A stretch of DNA of 64,000 nucleotides from Flavobacterium fluvii (GTDB lineage: Bacteria > Bacteroidota > Bacteroidia > Flavobacteriales > Flavobacteriaceae): the NCBI RefSeq assembly GCF_900129545.1, contig NZ_FQWB01000004.1, positions 351,098 to 415,097 on the forward strand, in the 5' to 3' direction. The number at the start of each line of letters is the position of its first letter. Positions within the stretch are counted from its first letter, which is position 1. The notes under the pieces were generated by a model. It saw nothing but the letters and a program-made list of their open reading frames with translations. It made no database searches and had not been told where the DNA came from. Shown piece by piece: positions 44,645 to 54,400 of the stretch. Made by a program: the position numbers and the translations under genes.

Positions 44645-45685
44645 TTAAAGGGGCTGCCAATTGTCCTGTCCCTTAAGAACACTTTTCAAAGAATAAAGAT
44701 GAATTTCTTCCGAACCAAGCTCACGTATTCCTGTCCAATTGGCACGTTGGGACATATTGGCTCCGGCTCCGGTATTTTTATATTCATACAAATGCAAATC
44801 TTCACTTGTCGAGGCGTATTGCATATTCCAAATGGTAGGCCAGCCTGCAGGATTAATTTCTTTCCCCATTTCACACTGAATCCAAGCTACTTTCGGAAAA
44901 TTATGCCACGGACGACCTAAACTAACCAACTGCTTGTTATCGTTTTCCTTTGGACTTTTTTCGGAAAACGTTAGTTTGCATTTAAAAAAAACAAAACCAT
45001 AATCTTGTCCTTTTGGTGTACTGGGTGCCGTAATCCAACCGCCGCCAAAACTTCGTATTTCACAAGCATCAAAATACCCTATGCCTCCTCCATATATATA
45101 ATCTGTTCTTCCTAAAACAAGACAGTTTTTAAAATAACTCCTGGTATTGTCCGTAGCCAAAAAAACGGTGTCTTGATATCCCAAAAAATTACAATTGACG
45201 AAAACATTTTTATCGGAAGTGACATAAATGGCCAAAGCCTGGCCTACAGGTCCCGCCGTGTTTTGAAAAGTTATATTTTCTGCTCGAAACCCATCGCCTT
45301 GAATGGAAACCGTTGCCGATGTGCGAATAGCTTGCCCTGTCCATTTTGCAACATCTTCTGCCGGACATTTATTGTTTAGCCCTCCTTTGCAATCATATAT
45401 ATGATAGCTTATGATTGTCTTATCTCGGCTTTCACCCTTAAAAGTGATATTCTTTTTATCACTTGGTATCAAGATCTTTTCAGTATTATATAATCCATTT
45501 TTAATATAAATAACCGTACGATGCTTCTGTCCTGGCAATACAGTGTCGACAGCATCTTGAATTTTCATATAATCTCCACTGCCATCTAGTGCGACAACAA
45601 TGTTTTTTGAAGATTGGGCCATTGTTGCCATTGTAAAAAAATTGCTTATAAATAAGTATAGAATAAATCTGTAAATGGTTTTCAT
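44645..45685 (-). CDS. CE8 pectinesterase, copy 1
   Basis: The 346-residue secreted enzyme has a signal peptide (about 1-23, ending ATMAQ). The parallel beta-helix carries the CE8 motifs: DGSGDYMKIQDAVD, TSATVSIQGDGF, GPVGQALAIY, LGYQDTVFLA (catalytic Asp), LGRTDYIYGGG (catalytic Asp) and SLGRPWHNF (substrate Arg). It removes methyl esters from homogalacturonan. From about residue 65 on it is nearly identical to the CE8 at 49801-50841, while the first 65 residues differ. Confidence 0.94.
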   Translation of the reverse strand: MKTIYRFILYLFISNFFTMATMAQSSKNIVVALDGSGDYMKIQDAVDTVLPGQKHRTVIYIKNGLYNTEKILIPSDKKNITFKGESRDKTIISYHIYDCKGGLNNKCPAEDVAKWTGQAIRTSATVSIQGDGFRAENITFQNTAGPVGQALAIYVTSDKNVFVNCNFLGYQDTVFLATDNTRSYFKNCLVLGRTDYIYGGGIGYFDACEIRSFGGGWITAPSTPKGQDYGFVFFKCKLTFSEKSPKENDNKQLVSLGRPWHNFPKVAWIQCEMGKEINPAGWPTIWNMQYASTSEDLHLYEYKNTGAGANMSQRANWTGIRELGSEEIHLYSLKSVLKGQDNWQPL

Positions 45686-45914
45686 TTTTTGCTTTTAATA
45701 ATGTATTAATGAAACTTAGTTTCAGAAATATAAAAGTGCTTTAAAAAAATATCATTAAAGCAAAATCAATTTGTCGCTAATTTCAGATTGCTAATTTATA
45801 AACCCAGCGCAATTCCAGAGGGGTATTATTACATTAATAAAGGGGTAGTTTAACAATAAATCGTGACACAACTCTTTAAAGACTTAACTTTATTATATTC
45901 TCAGTTTACAGCAA

Positions 45915-45946
45915 AAAAAACTTCTCAATTTCTTGAGAAGTTTTTT
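45915..45946 (-). terminator. Terminator upstream of CE8 copy 1
   Basis: The stem (about 14 bp) and loop AATTTC-like, flanked by A- and T-runs on both sides, can act in either direction. On the minus strand it would end transcripts of the lipoprotein gene at 46146. Confidence 0.75.
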
Positions 45947-46012
45947 GGACGATCAGGAGTTCAAACAATTAGTTTCATGAAAAATATCAGCAGATTTGAC
46001 CTCGAAATTATT

Positions 46013-46075
46013 TTATAGTTTTAAAAATTTGACCGTTTTTTTTTTTTATCCGTCACCTATTGATAGATAAAATTT
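46013..46075 (-). pseudogene. Relic of a T9SS C-terminal domain end
   Basis: On the minus strand the last codons read KKTVKFLKL and stop (TAA at 46013-46015). This is the same end as the CE8-T9SS protein at 46572 (DKKTVKFLKL). About 26 nt are identical, then homology weakens (TTGATAGAT, AAAAT words shared). Upstream it reads FYLSIGDG, stop, KKKK, so it is frame-broken. It seems to be the last part of a deleted or duplicated secreted enzyme gene. Confidence 0.55.
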
Positions 46076-46145
46076 TAAACAGTGTTCTTTCCTACCTGTG
46101 ACAAACACAAATCTATTAAAAATATGCTTAGCAGGGGTTTCGCTT

Positions 46146-46505
46146 TTAATGAAGTGGAATTAAGTCAATATTATGAGTTTCTTCTTTATTATTAACATAT
46201 AAACTATTTATATATCTACCATATCCATCTGTTGCTACATCAAAAGTGACAAAAGCACCTTGGTTAAAACTTACAGAATAATTTCCATTAGAGCCAACTA
46301 TAATACGCTTTATTTCATGTTCTGCATAGCTTTCGTCAGGACTATTGCCATATTTCCAACATTCGATCTTAATACCTATTATTTTGTTTTTTATAGGTTT
46401 GTGTGTGTATTTATCAAAAACGATCCCTTTGATCGTGATGTTTTCAACATCTTTTTGACATGCCATAATAAAAAGGAAAACAAATAGTAATAAGGAGTTT
46501 TTCAT
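46146..46505 (-). CDS. Small lipoprotein with carboxypeptidase-regulatory-like domain
   Basis: The 119-residue lipoprotein (lipobox IMAC, Cys16) is a single beta-sandwich: ITIKGIVFDKYTHKPI, KIIGIKIECWKYG, IIVGSNGNYSVSF, VTFDVATDGYGRY. This recalls a free-standing carboxypeptidase-regulatory-like domain (transthyretin-like fold). The function is unknown. It lies between CE8 genes, so a glycan-related role is possible but unproven. Confidence 0.65.
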   Translation of the reverse strand: MKNSLLLFVFLFIMACQKDVENITIKGIVFDKYTHKPIKNKIIGIKIECWKYGNSPDESYAEHEIKRIIVGSNGNYSVSFNQGAFVTFDVATDGYGRYINSLYVNNKEETHNIDLIPLH

Positions 46506-46571
46506 ATTTTTTTAATTTCAATTACCAATATGGCTGCAAATTCCAGTGATATTGACCCATCTAATTCAAAT

Positions 46572-49500
46572 TTAAAGTTTTAAAAATTTGACCGTTTTTT
46601 TATCTGCACCGTTTTGATAGATTAAAATATACGAACCAGCGGCCAAATCTGAAATATCGATGGCAGACTGCAAGGATTCCGAAACTGGAGATACCTGTTT
46701 AAGAATTCGACCATCGTAACTGCTGATGCTCAAGCTTGCCCCTTTTAAGGAGATGGGATAATTAACCATTATTTTTCCATTGATGGATGGGTTTGGAAAT
46801 ACTGTAAGTGTTCTTTTATCGGAATTAAACGAAAGTAAATCCAGAGTAATGGAATTTCCGCTCATCACACTGAAAGTTCCAAAGGATGTGATTCCCGATA
46901 CACTTGCAGTATAAGGACTAGCAAGTGTTCCGCTTCCTCCTAAAACCGCTGTATTACTTGCCCATGCATTAGTTCCCGTTTTGCTTATCAAAGAAAATGA
47001 GACATCTGAAGCATTAAATGTGCCATTGTCTGCACTAAGCCATTGTGTTTTCACTGAAAGATTGGCTCCCGCAGTTTCCGCATTGACAGTCCATTGCTTA
47101 TTTATTGCCTTGTTAACAGGAACATCCAGTATGTTTTTGACCGAAACAGAGAAATTTCCTGCTACCCCTGAATTATTCAAAATTATTGGATTTGCAACGG
47201 TTGAACCCGCTGACCCAACAGGAAATTTCACATCTGTAGCTCCTACTACTCGTTTTAAAACACCGCTGCCATTGGTAACAAAAAATTTATTTCCCGTATC
47301 AAAAGTAGTAGCTCTTGTTGCATCCACAATTCCGCCATCACCAATCGTTAGATACACTTTTCCTATTTCTGGAGTACCTGAGGTTGTAGTTATGGCCTTA
47401 AGACCTCCTGTTCCTAGTATTAAAGCTCCATTTACAGTCAAGCTTACTGTCGGGTCTGTAGATCCTGTAGCTTCATAAGGTATAAAAGCACTGGTACTAG
47501 TGCTTGCACTTGTATCTAAAGTACCATTAATTACATAAGCATATTTACCATATTTTGGATAATTAGCTGCAGTAGCCGTAGATCCTGAACTATGCAGAGC
47601 CTTGGCGACAACAGTTTTACCGGCATTTATAATAAAAGTAATATTATTGACATCTTGATTGCCAGAATTACCGTAAAGGGCATTTACATTGTTCGTAATA
47701 TTCATATTCTGATCGATAGTCAGGGTGGCATTCTGTAACTCGGCAAGTGTATTTAAGCTGCTAACCAAATAGGTTCCGGTACCCGATATCGTTGCTGAAG
47801 CGATCGCTGCAGTATTTGAATAGGTAAGACTAATTCTGTCTGTTGTATTGGTACCAATACTTCCATTGTTAACAATATCGGAAAGAAAACGTAAACTGGA
47901 ATTTGCAGTGGCGTTCAATACGGCATTTGCTTCAACAACCAATGCATTTACGCTAGAAAGAGCCGTAATTGTAACGGTATGACCACTTTTAATGGTAACA
48001 TTGGCATTGGAATGTGAAGTGCCGAACGGTACATTTTCCCAAGTACTGTTTGAAGAATTAAATTTTTCCCAGATAGATGCTGGCAATGACGGATAATTGG
48101 CATTCACCGCAACAGCAACCGTCGGATTACCGGTATAACCAGTACCACCATTGGTTACAGTAATAGCCGTTACTTTCCCCCCAGAAACAACAGCAGTGGC
48201 AGTAGCTCCCGTGCCTGAGCCTCCACTAATTACTATACTTGGCGGATTGGCATCATCAAAACCTGCTGGACTTCCTGTTACGGTTATGCCTGTTATCACA
48301 TTGCTTGCCTTGACAACAGAGTAAGTAATATTATTGGCCCAAATACCCGAACCTTTTGATCGATAATCACCATTTAAAGGAATAGCAGGATCTACTGTCA
48401 CCACTTCACTTTTGTTGACCTCTGACCCTTTGGATGCTTCAATATAATAGTAATAGGCACTTCCAACTGGAGGTAATGCATCTGTAAACTGATTGGCTAT
48501 TGTTACATCGTTATTTGTTGTAAAACTTTTCAATGGAGCGTATGAAGCCTTGTTGTCAGTGCTTCTGTAAAGAGTGTAGGTAACTCCGCTTACTGGCCAA
48601 GCCAAGTTGAAAAGAAATGATGCTTGAGATGTCGTTCTTTTGGCTCTGAAATTTGTTAAGGCAATCACGGGAGTAAAGTTGTTTCCCGCAGGAAGATCTG
48701 CCCAAACTGCATAGGGATTCCAGCTTCCAAAGAAATTTGAATTCACGTAATAAGGAGCAGCTTCTGCATCGGATAGTTGTTTTGACCACGATAATCTTTT
48801 ACTTACATCTATCGGTGAACCATCAAACCCCACGCTCTTGTATTCAGCATAAGTGATAACACTGGTATTCGTTCCGGCATCCCACACAGACCACCCAGTA
48901 GGAGCAACAGAAGTACTCATCTTGGTGTTCAAGAAAACGGTCTTGTTGCCTGCCCTATTTGCATCTAAAGTAGTGGCATCATTCTGCCATGGTCGTCCAA
49001 GGCTGTAAACAGTAACGCCATTGTTGGCTGGTATGATACAATCCCTGAATATCTGTCCATAAGCTTGTGACTGTGGTGTGTTGGATGCTGTGACAATTCC
49101 TCCACTTCCTCCATCTACTCGGTCTCTTCCATAAATCACGCAATAGTCAAAAACGGCAATCGCTGAGCCATAAATAAAATCGGTATTGCCATCAATATAA
49201 CAGTTTTTATAATACACGAGTTTCCCGTTTCCAGGATGATAAACCGTATCTTGTCCGCTTATGAACCTGCAATTATAAAACACTGCCCTGTCGGCATTAG
49301 TTTTTATCGCTAAAGACTGGGGACCGTCCGATAAATAACCCTGGGTATTCTCAAGAGTTAACCCCATCAGCATACAATCGTTTGCATTGATGGTAAAAGT
49401 TGTTGTTCCGCCCAAACCATCTCCATAACTAAGTATTGTGTTTGCAGGGCTTTCGCCAATTAATTCAATAAAAGGTTTTGTTGAAGGTATGCTAAGCTGT

Positions 49501-49712
49501 CCAACATACTTTCCGGCTTTAACATAAATCTTATAGGGAGTTGTGCGCGCAGTGGGTGCTGCATCAATGGCGGCCTGAACGTTGGTAAAATCACCGCTCC
49601 CGTCTTTTGCAACAATTTTATCGTATTGGGCAAAAGCGGAGAGGTTTAACAGCATAAAAAAGAGGATATGTAATCCTTTTTTACCGTTTGTTTTTTTTAA
49701 TAATTTTTTCAT
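46572..49712 (-). CDS. Large CE8 pectinesterase with beta-domains and T9SS C-terminal domain
   Basis: The 1046-residue protein has a signal peptide (1-28, ending SAFAQ). A CE8 domain occupies about 30-325 (DGSGDFTNVQAAIDA, CRFISGQDTVYHPGNG, GNTDFIYGSAIAVFD, SLGRPWQND), with both catalytic Asp and the Arg. Fibronectin-like and beta-sandwich segments follow (about 345-960), including ANYPKYGKYAYVINGTLDTS and repeated KFPVG-type motifs. The T9SS type A domain is at the end (LTVFPNPSINGKIMVNYP, GSYILIYQNGADKKTVKFLKL in pieces). It is thus exported through T9SS and probably held on the cell surface. The target is methylated pectin. Confidence 0.92.
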   Translation of the reverse strand: MKKLLKKTNGKKGLHILFFMLLNLSAFAQYDKIVAKDGSGDFTNVQAAIDAAPTARTTPYKIYVKAGKYVGQLSIPSTKPFIELIGESPANTILSYGDGLGGTTTFTINANDCMLMGLTLENTQGYLSDGPQSLAIKTNADRAVFYNCRFISGQDTVYHPGNGKLVYYKNCYIDGNTDFIYGSAIAVFDYCVIYGRDRVDGGSGGIVTASNTPQSQAYGQIFRDCIIPANNGVTVYSLGRPWQNDATTLDANRAGNKTVFLNTKMSTSVAPTGWSVWDAGTNTSVITYAEYKSVGFDGSPIDVSKRLSWSKQLSDAEAAPYYVNSNFFGSWNPYAVWADLPAGNNFTPVIALTNFRAKRTTSQASFLFNLAWPVSGVTYTLYRSTDNKASYAPLKSFTTNNDVTIANQFTDALPPVGSAYYYYIEASKGSEVNKSEVVTVDPAIPLNGDYRSKGSGIWANNITYSVVKASNVITGITVTGSPAGFDDANPPSIVISGGSGTGATATAVVSGGKVTAITVTNGGTGYTGNPTVAVAVNANYPSLPASIWEKFNSSNSTWENVPFGTSHSNANVTIKSGHTVTITALSSVNALVVEANAVLNATANSSLRFLSDIVNNGSIGTNTTDRISLTYSNTAAIASATISGTGTYLVSSLNTLAELQNATLTIDQNMNITNNVNALYGNSGNQDVNNITFIINAGKTVVAKALHSSGSTATAANYPKYGKYAYVINGTLDTSASTSTSAFIPYEATGSTDPTVSLTVNGALILGTGGLKAITTTSGTPEIGKVYLTIGDGGIVDATRATTFDTGNKFFVTNGSGVLKRVVGATDVKFPVGSAGSTVANPIILNNSGVAGNFSVSVKNILDVPVNKAINKQWTVNAETAGANLSVKTQWLSADNGTFNASDVSFSLISKTGTNAWASNTAVLGGSGTLASPYTASVSGITSFGTFSVMSGNSITLDLLSFNSDKRTLTVFPNPSINGKIMVNYPISLKGASLSISSYDGRILKQVSPVSESLQSAIDISDLAAGSYILIYQNGADKKTVKFLKL

Positions 49713-49800
49713 GGTTTTTGGTTTGTTTTTTGGTTTGTTTTTTGGTTAAATAGTCATTAATAATATAGGTTCATTTTTATAAATTTTATTAATCTACAAA

Positions 49801-50841
49801 TTAAAGGGGCTGCCAATTGTCCTGTCCCTTAAGAACATTTTTCACTGAATAAAAATGAATTTCTTCCGAACCAAGCTCACGGATTCCTGTCCAATTGGCT
49901 CGTTGGGACATATTGGCTCCAGCTCCGGTATTTTTGTATTCAAACAAATGCAAATCTTCACTTGTCGAGGCGTATTGCATGTTCCAAATGGTAGGCCAGC
50001 CTGCAGGATTAATCTCTTTTCCCATTTCACACTGAATCCATGCTACTTTCGGAAAATTATGCCAAGGACGACCTAAGCTAACCAACTGCTGGTTATCGTT
50101 TTCCTTTGGGCTTTTTTCTGAAAACGTTAGTTTGCATTTATAAAAAACAAAACCATAATCTTGTCCTTTTGGTGTACTGGGTGCCGTAATCCAACCACCT
50201 CCAAAACTTCGTATTTCACAAGCATCAAAATACCCAATGCCTCCTCCATAGATATAATCAGTTCTTCCTAAAACAAGACAGTTTTTAAAGTAACTTCTCG
50301 TATTGTCCGTAGCCAAAAAAACGGTGTCTTGATATCCCAAAAAATTACAATTGACGAAAACATTTTTATCGGAAGTGACATAAATGGCCAAAGCCTGGCC
50401 TACTGGTCCCGCCGTATTTTGAAAAGTTATATTTTCTGCTCGAAACCCATCGCCTTGAATGGAAACCGTTGCCGATGTGCGAATGGCTTGCCCTGTCCAT
50501 TTTGCAACATCTTCTGCCGGACATTTATTGTTTAAACCGCCTTTACAATCATAAATATGATAACTTATGATTGTCTTATCTCGGCTTTCGCCCTTAAAAG
50601 TGATATTCTTTTTATCACTTGGAATCAATAGTTTCTCTGAATTATACAATCCATTTTTGATATAAATGACTGTTTGTTTTTCTTGGTTGGCCGCAACCGA
50701 ATTAATAGCTGCTTGAATACTTCTATAGTCCCCACTTCCATCAAGGGCAACAACTTTTTTTTGCCTTGGACCAGCATAAACGGATAAAGGAATTAAACTT
50801 CCGATAATTGCTATCAAAATAAATTTGCAAATAGTTTTCAT
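49801..50841 (-). CDS. CE8 pectinesterase, copy 2
   Basis: The 346-residue secreted enzyme has a signal peptide (1-23, ending SVYAG). It shows the same CE8 motifs as copy 1 (DGSGDYRSIQAAIN, LGYQDTVFLA, LGRTDYIYGGG, SLGRPWHNF). The last 280 residues differ from copy 1 at only a few positions (FYKCKL/FFKCKL, NDNQQLV/NDNKQLV, HLFEYK/HLYEYK). It is the first gene after the divergent regulator, so it is probably the promoter-proximal gene of this side of the PUL. Confidence 0.94.
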   Translation of the reverse strand: MKTICKFILIAIIGSLIPLSVYAGPRQKKVVALDGSGDYRSIQAAINSVAANQEKQTVIYIKNGLYNSEKLLIPSDKKNITFKGESRDKTIISYHIYDCKGGLNNKCPAEDVAKWTGQAIRTSATVSIQGDGFRAENITFQNTAGPVGQALAIYVTSDKNVFVNCNFLGYQDTVFLATDNTRSYFKNCLVLGRTDYIYGGGIGYFDACEIRSFGGGWITAPSTPKGQDYGFVFYKCKLTFSEKSPKENDNQQLVSLGRPWHNFPKVAWIQCEMGKEINPAGWPTIWNMQYASTSEDLHLFEYKNTGAGANMSQRANWTGIRELGSEEIHFYSVKNVLKGQDNWQPL

Positions 50842-51413
50842 AAATTATAATAATTGATTTAGGTATTTTTTTTTTGATTTTAGCTACAGTAAAAGAAGCA
50901 GTTAAGCACGCCAGTAATAACAAAAAATAATTTTGCGCAACATCGGTTTTATATTTTAAACATTGGGTTACAAAACTAACCGCATTAACAAACAACAGTA
51001 TGGGCAATTCACATTTTATGGGGGGGCATTTCACATCCAAATCCATTAAATTGGAATTTTTAAGACCATTTAACTAAAAAAAAAGTCTCTCAATAATTTA
51101 TGAAAAAAAACACCAAACAAAACACAAACAACTAATAAACAAACAATTAACACATTTTAATTAAAAAGAAAGCAATTTATTTAGTCTATTCGTGAATGAA
51201 AAGCACTTTTAAGAAACACTAAAACCCATAAATTTAAAAGTCCGCACGGATTACAATCATGTAAACCATATTTGTAAAAATCATTTATCTTTGAATTAAT
51301 CAGCTAAAAAAAAAACACCTTGGAAAAATCCAAATTAGCTTGAAGAGATATAATAGAATACAAAGTTTTCAAATCACTTAGATTATTCTAAAACTATTAT
51401 TAACGCATTTTAA
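50842..51413. other. Divergent PUL promoter region, about 570 bp
   Basis: This AT-rich region separates leftward CE8 copy 2 from the rightward regulator gene. A TATCTTTG box (51286-51293), an exact match to the TAnnTTTG -7 consensus, lies 121 bp before the regulator ATG. A GGGGGG stretch at about 51020-51027 is unusual here. Short A/T-runs are plentiful. No gene is supported; the minus-strand frame at 50741-51046 overlaps CE8 copy 2. Confidence 0.5.
51286..51293 (+). promoter_or_regulatory. Candidate -7 box of the hybrid regulator gene
   Basis: TATCTTTG matches the Bacteroidota TAnnTTTG consensus exactly. A well-spaced -33 TTTG was not found: the nearby TTTG at 51271 is too close. The implied leader is about 110 nt. 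Confidence 0.5.
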
Positions 51414-54400
51414 ATGAAATTACTTACAAAACATTATTTATTGTTTTTCATGGCACTTCAGCCCTTAATGGGAATAAGAGCTCAGCAAAATTATTCTTAC
51501 GAACATTACTTGGTGGAAAATGGTCTTCCGCACAATATAATTAATCAAATCATCCAAGACAAAAAGGGTTTTATATGGTTGGCAACATATAATGGCATTA
51601 GCAAATATGATGGCTATTCTTTCAAGAACTACAAACCAACATCTTCCGACAAAGTTTTCATTAAAAACAAACGCATAAATCAAATTGTTGAAGATTCAAA
51701 TGGTCGCATTTGGTTTAAAACCAACTCTGATAAATCAAACACCTATTGCTTTAATCCTGAAACCGAAACTTTTTGGAGTACTGATTTAATGTCAAACTCT
51801 TCTAAAGAAGGATTTGCTTTAAGCAAAATAAAGATAAATAGATCGGGATTTGTTTGGTTATTATCTAAAGATCAAGGGTGTATTCTCGTCACCGATTTAT
51901 TGTTTTCGACAAAAATTTATAATAAAAAACATAAAAATCTTAATGCATCATCTGTTTATGCCATATATGAAGATTACAAACAAAATTCATGGCTGTTGAC
52001 AAACAACGGTATAACCTTGGTAAAAAAAAACAACCTTGATAAAACCATTAACTATTTTACTAACCAAGACCATCAAAAAAAATCTTTTTACGCTGCTGTT
52101 GAACTTGGTGATGAAATTTGGTTCGGTGGTTCAAATGGAATAATTGCAAAATATTCAAAAGAAAATCAGACCTTCAAAACACAAAAATTAGAATTGAACT
52201 CCAATATAATTAGTTTGGAAAAGCTAAACGAGGATACAATTCTTGCCATAACAGACCATCAAGGCTTCTGTACCATTAATATTTATAACGGTAACATACA
52301 AATTTATAATTCAAAGTCCTTTCCACAATTAAAAACCACTAACCTTATTCCAATTACCATTACCAAAAACAATCAATTTTGGTTTGTAAATAATAATGAA
52401 AAAGGAATCTATCTTTTTGATTTTTTGGTACAAAAACTGTTCTATTTCAATACCAATTACCAAAACACGGAAAAAAACACTGTCCTGACAAGAGCCCAGG
52501 TGGTTACCAATAAAAAAGGGGAAATTTGGGTTCAACCCAATGGCGGCAATTTTTCAAAATACGATCCAATCAAACATCAACTAACTCCTTTTACGCCTCC
52601 TCCACTCTCCCGTTTTGGCAATTTTACCAATAATTTTAATTCTTCATTTTTCGACAGACAGGGAAATTTATGGTACAGTTACCAAACGTCGGGACTCATC
52701 AAAGTAGTGTTTAGCGACAATAATTTCAAAACCTTGCAAATCAATTCCAATCCCTTGCAATCCACGGTAAAAGGGGTTCGATGCATACGCCAAACAAAGG
52801 ATGGAAACATTTGGGTGAGTACCAAACAAAAGCAAATTATTGTTTTAGACAAAAATTTAAATAAAATTGGATGTCTTTCTCCTTCAGGCCAATTAAAAGA
52901 AAACGCCATTTGGAACAAAGCGGGCTACAGCATAATTGAAGATTCGCAATCCAACGTATGGATTGGCACCAGAGGAGACGGACTATACAAATTGATTCCC
53001 CAAAACAAACCATTTACCTACAAAGTCATAAATTTTAAAAACGAAGCATCAAATCCTTACAGCTTAACTAACGATGATATCTATTCTGTTTTTCAAGACA
53101 AAAAAAATCAAATTTGGATCGGCACTTTGGATGGGGTAAATCTTGTAGCCCCCAATGCATCTGGAACCACTCGATTTATAAGTTACAAGAACGAATGGAA
53201 AACCTACCCCATAGAGAACTTCAACAAAATCCGCTGTATCAAACAATCCCATGAAGGATTAATGTATGTGGGGACAACAAATGGTCTACTTGCATTTAAT
53301 CCTGATAATATAACGAAGGGTTCTTCTAAAATAAAAAGTTATGAAAGCACGACCAATTTACACCAAGGCCTTACCAGCAACGACATCATTGATCTTTGTA
53401 TTACCAATAAAAAGGATATATTTATTGCCACGGCAGATGGTGGCATCAACAAAGTTGTTAAAAAAGATGCTTTTGGTTTTCCTATTACATTTAAAAATTA
53501 CAACCGACAAAACGGATTGCCGTCTGAAAATATCCTTTCCCTCTTGGAGGATGTTGATGGCAATATATGGGTGACTTCAGATAATAATCTAACCCGTTTT
53601 AATACAAGTAAAGAATTCTTCGAAGTATATCCAGAAATAAAATGGATTACAAATGGACTCAATTTTTCGGAAGCCACCCGGTTCAGTTTGAACAGCAATG
53701 AATTGCTTTTTGGCTATGCCGACGGCCTTTTGCATTTCTACCCCGATCAAATCAAGACCAACAACTCGGCACCCTATTTGGCTTTTACCAATTTCAAGCT
53801 TCTCAATCAGAAAAATGCCGAAAATAAAGAACCCAATATTAGTTCTTCCATTGACAACAGTAAAAATTTAATTTTAAAACACAACCAAAATTTCTTTACC
53901 ATCGAATTTGCCGCATTGGATTATAAAAATCCCTCAAACATCAAATATGCCTACAAACTGGACGGATTTGACAAAAACTGGAATTACATTCAAAACCAGA
54001 GAACGGCAATTTATACCAATGTTCCCAAAGGCGATTATGTCTTCAGGGTAAAATCGACAAATAGCCAAGGAATATGGGCCATGAACGAAAGACGGCTTCC
54101 CATAACCATCAAACCTTCTATTTGGAATACTACTTTATTCCATATATTATATGCAATAACAATTGCGGCAATACTCCTGCTTATCAATTATACCCTGAAT
54201 ACGATATATCGATTAAAGACTAATGTAAAATTGGAAAAGCAAATGTCGGATATGAAACAAAAGTTTTTTATTGATATATCTCATGAAATACGAACTCCTC
54301 TTACCTTGATAACTGCCCCAATTGAATATCTTATTAATGACAACAGAACACCAGAATCTGTAAAAGATCAACTCTCTTATATCGCCCAGAGCTCAAATCG

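Larger units (their letters stand above)
45686..46145. other. Intergenic region with terminator and a gene-end relic
   Basis: The stem AAAAAACTTCTCAA/TTGAGAAGTTTTTT (45915-45946) is a strong terminator. At 46013-46075 lies a short copy of the T9SS C-terminal end of the neighbouring CE8 gene (see pseudogene entry). The rest is AT-rich without an open gene. Confidence 0.5.

Noticed and set aside
51005..51012. An ATTCAC word in the PUL promoter region resembling the island palindrome
   Set aside because: The ACAACTT/AAGTTGT arms are absent and no CTTTG spacing is present.
50741..51046. A 101-codon minus-strand frame upstream of CE8 copy 2
   Set aside because: It overlaps the first codons of the CE8 gene in another frame, and its protein has no sensible start or domain.
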